In this document: piece by piece, positions 37,658-40,983 of the stretch | Layout: each line of letters starts with the position of its first letter | Position numbering within the stretch: position 1 is the first letter of the stretch | From: an uncultured Bacilli bacterium | GTDB taxonomy: Bacteria > Bacillota_I > Bacilli_A > RF39 > UBA660 | Direction: 5' to 3' | Assembly: GCA_944358355.1 (NCBI GenBank) | Contig: CALVQY010000012.1 | Span: forward strand, 1-40,983 | DNA length: 40,983 nt | Notes under the pieces: model-generated | What the model saw: the letters and a program-made list of their open reading frames with translations, nothing else | What the model was told of the DNA's origin: nothing | The model's database searches: none | Program-made: the position numbers and the translations under genes

Positions 37658-38854
37658 ATGAAGATTGAATCTAAGATAAGTAATACGAAATTAAATTATG
37701 ATATTACTAGTAAAACAGTTAATACTTCAGGAAATAAGATAAAAGATATAATTAGTAATGCTACAATAGAGGGATATGATGGTAGTACTAAGCCAGAGAT
37801 TGTAAATGTATCTAATATTAATTTACCTAAAAATGATGGAATATTTGATCCTGATAATAATTATTATGATAAATTTGGTGGCAATCAGGCTGAATTAATT
37901 TTGAATATAGAAGATTATATTAGTAATCCAAAAATAAGAGAGATAATTACAAAGTATTATCCGGAAGCAGATTTATCGGCAGATAATTTGGAATTATTAT
38001 TTTATAGGATGAGCTCAGTAGGGTGTGGATATATAGCAGCGATAAATACAATATTAAGAGCCTATGAAACATCAGGACATGATGAGTTAGATTTTTATGC
38101 AAGATTTGGTTTTCCTCCTTATGAGTTAAATGGTAATCAAGTTGAGGGACATCCAATGATTAAAGATTATAACTATGAATATTTATTTTTAGACTTTTTT
38201 CTTTATTGTGCTAAAAATGCATTTGGTTTTAATACACTAGAAGAGGCGATTGGAAATACGGAGGAAGAGATTGCAATTCGAAATGGTCAAGCAGGAGATT
38301 TAGCTTTGAATTATGAAGATTTTGAAATAGAAGGGATGAACGGTTCGTGGCTTGGTGATATTGCACCAACTATGTTGAGTTATTTAGCTGAAAAAGGTAT
38401 TGATTTGAACTGTGATTATAGGGAAAGTTCTAGGTGGATTAGACTTGAACCTGGTACAGAAAGATATGAAGAATTTAGAAGTCAAATGTCATATGAGGTT
38501 CCAGATGGTACTCCTTTAAATGCTCCTATAACTGTTGATGATTTTAGAAATTTTTTGAACGAAGGTAAACAGGTTATAATCAGTGCTAAAAACTTTACTT
38601 TATATTATCCTGATGATGTAGATGGCAATGGTAAATATGATGATATTTATCAGTCAAATATAGGTGGTCATGCTATGTGTGTAGTAGGTGTTACAGAGGA
38701 TGATAAACTTATAGTTTCTAGTTGGGGTAATGAGTATTTATTTGAATTAGGTGATCCACCTGCTGTTGGTGAGTTTGATGAAAGAAATATGACTGATTTT
38801 ATTATTTATGATTATGGTAGTTTTGATCCTGTAGAAACGTTAAAAAGACATTAA
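37658..38854 (+). CDS. Papain/C39-like cysteine protease domain protein
   Basis: This 398-residue protein has a papain-fold cysteine peptidase domain of the C39/peptidase-like type. The nucleophile block is SSVGCGYIAAINTIL (Cys about 123) and the His block is GGHAMCVVGV, followed by LIVSSWGNE, which matches the final Ser/Asn-Trp-Gly strand. Residues 1-90 are low-complexity, Asn/Ser-rich, without a signal peptide or membrane helix, unusual for a family that is mostly secreted. GGGGGTG lies before the ATG. The gene ends tail to tail with adenosine deaminase: the two coding regions overlap by 4 bases and share a terminator. The substrate is unknown. It could be an effector exported by a leaderless route or a regulated intracellular protease. 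Confidence 0.75.
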   Translation: MKIESKISNTKLNYDITSKTVNTSGNKIKDIISNATIEGYDGSTKPEIVNVSNINLPKNDGIFDPDNNYYDKFGGNQAELILNIEDYISNPKIREIITKYYPEADLSADNLELLFYRMSSVGCGYIAAINTILRAYETSGHDELDFYARFGFPPYELNGNQVEGHPMIKDYNYEYLFLDFFLYCAKNAFGFNTLEEAIGNTEEEIAIRNGQAGDLALNYEDFEIEGMNGSWLGDIAPTMLSYLAEKGIDLNCDYRESSRWIRLEPGTERYEEFRSQMSYEVPDGTPLNAPITVDDFRNFLNEGKQVIISAKNFTLYYPDDVDGNGKYDDIYQSNIGGHAMCVVGVTEDDKLIVSSWGNEYLFELGDPPAVGEFDERNMTDFIIYDYGSFDPVETLKRH

Positions 38855-38870
38855 ATTTTGATGTCTTTTT
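38842..38870. terminator. Bidirectional terminator between the protease gene and add
   Basis: The stem AAAAAGACAT/ATGTCTTTTT (10 bp, perfect) with a 9-base loop works on both strands. It contains the stop codons of both convergent genes. Confidence 0.85.
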
Positions 38871-39831
38871 TTAGTTTTTCTTTTATCTCTTTTTTTGTGA
38901 AAAGATAGTTAATTGTATTATAATTACACTTTATTAAATCATTTATTGTTAAATTTGTGTTTTTTAAGATATTCTTATATTCTTCGTTTATATTAATATT
39001 AGAAACTGTATCATTATCAGTGTTAATTGATATTTTTATGTTGTTTTTATATAAAAATTCTAAAGGGTGTTGTCCTTTTACTGCTTCTGTTTGAAAATTA
39101 CTAGTTGGACATATTTCTAAAAGAATATTTTCTTTTTTTATTCTTTCTAAAGTTTTATTATCTTCTATACATCTTATACCATGTCCTAGTCTTTTTGTAC
39201 CAAAATCTAAGGCATAGTTTATACTTTCTATTCCATCAGCTTCTCCAGCATGAATTGTATAGGGAATATTTAACTCTTTAGCTTTATCAAAGATATATTT
39301 AAAATCTTTAGTTTTATAAAGAGCCTCAGCTCCTGCTAGGTCTATTCCAATTACACCTCTGTTTAAATATTTTTTAGCATAATTTACAACTTCTAAGTTC
39401 TTTTCTTTACTATTATCACGCATACAACAAGGAATTATTCCACCTTCAATTTTTGTTTCTTGTTTTGCTTTTTCCATACCTTTTATAACACTGGTTATTA
39501 TTTCATCAAGATTTAATCCTTTTTCTTGATGTTTAGTTGGAGCGAATCTTATTTCAGCATAAATGACATTTTCATTATGTAATTTTTTTAATAGGGTATA
39601 TGTAGATTTTTCTAATCTTTCTTTAGTCTGTAAGAGATTACAAGCTAGAGAGAATTTTTCTAAATAGTCATTTAAATTGTGACAGCTTTTATCTACCTGT
39701 AGGCTTTTTATTATTTCTTTGTCTGTTAAATTATATTTGTCTTCATGAGCCCATTTTATAGCAAGATTTATATCAAGGGAGCCATCTAGATGAAGATGGG
39801 TGATTATTTTTTTTATGTTTTCTACATTCAT
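38851..39831 (-). CDS. add: Adenosine deaminase
   Basis: This enzyme converts adenosine to inosine in purine salvage. Zinc ligands are H12 and H14 (THLHLDGSL), the His of IHAGEADG and the Asp of NTDND. The catalytic Glu (HAGE) and the His of RLGHGI are present. Length is 326 residues, normal for bacteria. NTDND replaces the common NTDDP, a small change. The gene is on the minus strand, about 50 bases after the XRE regulator on the same strand, and could be co-transcribed with it. Confidence 0.94.
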   Translation of the reverse strand: MNVENIKKIITHLHLDGSLDINLAIKWAHEDKYNLTDKEIIKSLQVDKSCHNLNDYLEKFSLACNLLQTKERLEKSTYTLLKKLHNENVIYAEIRFAPTKHQEKGLNLDEIITSVIKGMEKAKQETKIEGGIIPCCMRDNSKEKNLEVVNYAKKYLNRGVIGIDLAGAEALYKTKDFKYIFDKAKELNIPYTIHAGEADGIESINYALDFGTKRLGHGIRCIEDNKTLERIKKENILLEICPTSNFQTEAVKGQHPLEFLYKNNIKISINTDNDTVSNININEEYKNILKNTNLTINDLIKCNYNTINYLFTKKEIKEKLKKDIKI

Positions 39832-39880
39832 ATCTTATTCTCCTCTTTTATATTTTAATATATTTTATAGAAAAATAAAA

Positions 39881-40162
39881 TTATTTTTGATTGTATTGTC
39901 TATTATTATTCATTTTACTAATTATAGATTTATCTCTATCCTCATTCATAAATAAGATATATGGTTCAATATTAAGTGATTTAGCAATGCTTTCTAATTT
40001 GGGGATAGTTGGACAATGAAGCCCTCTTTCTACATCTGTTATATATCTTGGACTTAGTTTTGATAGTTCTGCTAGTTTTTCTTGAGAATAATTATTTACA
40101 TATCGATAATACTTAATGTTAAAAATAAGTAAATCTTTTAAGTTATCAAATTTTATTTTCAT
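39881..40162 (-). CDS. XRE-family transcriptional regulator
   Basis: This 93-residue protein has one helix-turn-helix of the Cro/C1 type (residues about 10-70): NNYSQEKLAELSKLSPRYITDVERG with the usual recognition helix, then PTIPKLESIAKSLNI. The C-terminal 20 residues are polar, with no dimer or sensor domain. AGGAGG precedes the ATG. It is divergent from the DUF4190-like gene across a region with a repeated 12-bp sequence, so it probably regulates itself and that neighbour. Confidence 0.92.
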   Translation of the reverse strand: MKIKFDNLKDLLIFNIKYYRYVNNYSQEKLAELSKLSPRYITDVERGLHCPTIPKLESIAKSLNIEPYILFMNEDRDKSIISKMNNNRQYNQK

Positions 40163-40189
40163 ACATACCTCCTAATATAGGTATGATAT

Positions 40190-40247
40190 TATTTACTGCA
40201 AAATATTCACACGAACTATTTACTGCAAGATTATTTTGGTATATAAT
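40190..40247. promoter_or_regulatory. Divergent promoter region with 12-bp direct repeat
   Basis: TATTTACTGCAA occurs twice (40190-40201 and 40217-40228), 27 bases apart. Each copy read on the minus strand gives TTGCAG, a good -35 for the XRE gene. The second copy also contains TTTACT, a -35 lying 17 bases before TATAAT (40242-40247) for the plus-strand gene. The repeat is the likely operator. Confidence 0.6.
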
Positions 40248-40273
40248 AAAGGTGGAAAGGTGTAAAATTAGTT

Positions 40274-40891
40274 ATGGATGATGATTTTAAAGATTTAAAG
40301 GAAAAGAGAAGTGGTTTTGCTACTGCTGCTTTAGTACTTGGTATTATTGGTATTTGTTTTTCTTTTGTTCCAATCATTAATAATATTGCATTTATTTTGG
40401 GAATACTTGCATTCGTATTTGCAATTGTCTCTTTAGTTAATAAGGCAAGTAAAGGTAAAGCGATAGCAGGACTAATCTTAGGAATTCTATCCATTGTTAT
40501 TACATTATCTTTACAAAGTAGTTGGGCTGAGTCTTTAGATAAAGTATCTGATGACTTAGATAATGCTGCTGGTAATAATACTGAAGAAATACTTGGTAGA
40601 GATGTTGATGTTAGTATTGGTACTTTTGATGGTAGTTTAGGTGAATATGGATTAGTTGATTCTAAACTAACTGTTACTGTTACTAATAAGACAGATGATG
40701 TTAAATCATTTACTATTCAAATTGAAGCGGTTGATGCAAGTGGTAGTAGGATTGATACGGATTATGTGTATGCTAATAGTTTAGGTGCTAATCAGAGTCA
40801 AGATTTTGATATTTTCACTTATGTTAGTAGTGAAGATTTAGAAGCAATGCAAAGTGCTAGTTTCAATGTTGTAGAAGTATCAATGTATTAG
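40274..40891 (+). CDS. DUF4190-like membrane protein with C-terminal beta-sandwich
   Basis: This 205-residue protein has a short acidic cytoplasmic start and a two-helix hairpin of the DUF4190 type (GFATAALVLGIIGICFSF, then SKGKAIAGLILGILSIVI). A linker and an outer beta-sandwich follow (about 115-205; LTVTVTNKTDDVKSFTIQIEAVD, then FDIFTYV), like the FxLYD/DUF4352 domains of lipoproteins. Such proteins are common in Gram-positive envelopes and their role is unknown. The ribosome binding site (AAAGGTG) is 11 bases upstream. A strong terminator follows the stop directly. Confidence 0.8.
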   Translation: MDDDFKDLKEKRSGFATAALVLGIIGICFSFVPIINNIAFILGILAFVFAIVSLVNKASKGKAIAGLILGILSIVITLSLQSSWAESLDKVSDDLDNAAGNNTEEILGRDVDVSIGTFDGSLGEYGLVDSKLTVTVTNKTDDVKSFTIQIEAVDASGSRIDTDYVYANSLGANQSQDFDIFTYVSSEDLEAMQSASFNVVEVSMY

Positions 40892-40922
40892 AAAAGATCT
40901 ACTTAGTTTTGTAGATCTTTTT
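40892..40922. terminator. Bidirectional terminator after the DUF4190-like gene
   Basis: The 11-bp perfect stem AAAAGATCTAC/GTAGATCTTTT with an 8-base loop is followed by TT. It overlaps the 3' end of the minus-strand gene at the window edge. Confidence 0.88.
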
Positions 40923-40983
40923 CTTGGTTTTGATTTTCTTCATCAGTAGATGTATTATCTTCTATTTCTTCATTAGATGTTTC
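40903..40983 (-). CDS. C-terminal fragment of a minus-strand gene with an acidic tail
   Basis: From the window edge the minus strand has an open frame of 26 codons ending in TAA at 40903-40905. It is rich in Glu, Asp, Asn and Thr, like the acidic tails of other proteins in this window. The frame fits the convergent arrangement around the shared terminator. The protein itself lies outside the window and cannot be named. Confidence 0.55.
   Translation of the reverse strand, partial: ETSNEEIEDNTSTDEENQNQEKDLQN

Noticed and set aside
40231-40494. Minus-strand ORF over the DUF4190-like gene
   Set aside because: It is antisense to a well-supported gene and covers its promoter.

Overview
The window is very AT-rich, uses the standard code (TGA acts as a stop and tryptophan is TGG) and carries Gram-positive housekeeping genes: ezrA, rpsD, murI, truA, a tyrosyl T-box, a VanY-type carboxypeptidase and an ECF-type ATPase pair next to truA. 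This suggests a walled, low-GC member of the Bacillota (class Bacilli), probably a gut lineage near RF39 or the Erysipelotrichales rather than a true mollicute. The taxon is inferred from gene content only.

Bases 1-16.6 kb hold the most unusual content: a one-strand cluster encoding a divergent F-type rotary ATPase. It has a c-like proteolipid, a b-delta fusion, alpha, gamma, beta and a short epsilon, followed by a multi-spanning membrane protein, a membrane-anchored beta-rich protein and a giant protein of 3196 residues with a membrane segment at each end. The alpha and beta subunits keep their P-loops, arginine finger and catalytic glutamate, so ATP hydrolysis looks intact. The c-like subunit has lost the ion-binding carboxylate of helix 2, and no subunit a is visible. 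My reading is an F1-type motor uncoupled from ion transport and possibly coupled mechanically to giant surface proteins. It would be analogous to, but different from, the F1-like ATPases of mycoplasmas. Function is inferred; the sequence features are seen directly.

From 16.7 to 22.5 kb come single genes behind their own promoters and terminators: a membrane-anchored VanY-type carboxypeptidase, a surface protein with a camelysin/TasA-like start and a formylglycine-generating-enzyme/C-type-lectin-like end, and a cytoplasmic GH31 glycosidase. From 22.5 to 26.3 kb an operon carries a short-chain dehydrogenase, two degenerate ECF-type ABC ATPases with no EcfT, truA and murI. A RelB/YafQ toxin-antitoxin pair follows.

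From 27.1 to 31.7 kb a T-box controls tyrS, which overlaps a membrane-anchored beta-propeller-like protein and a histidine-phosphatase-like protein lacking its catalytic motif. A GNAT-like protein of unknown role comes next. rpsD lies on the minus strand with a strong promoter and a structured leader. ezrA and a pilin-like protein overlap, then five genes of largely unknown function end in a papain/C39-like cysteine protease. Adenosine deaminase and an XRE regulator lie on the minus strand. The regulator is divergent from a DUF4190-like membrane protein across a promoter region with a 12-bp direct repeat. The last bases hold the 3' end of another minus-strand gene. No gene-free stretch exceeds 300 bases, and no tRNA, rRNA, insertion sequence or CRISPR array was seen.
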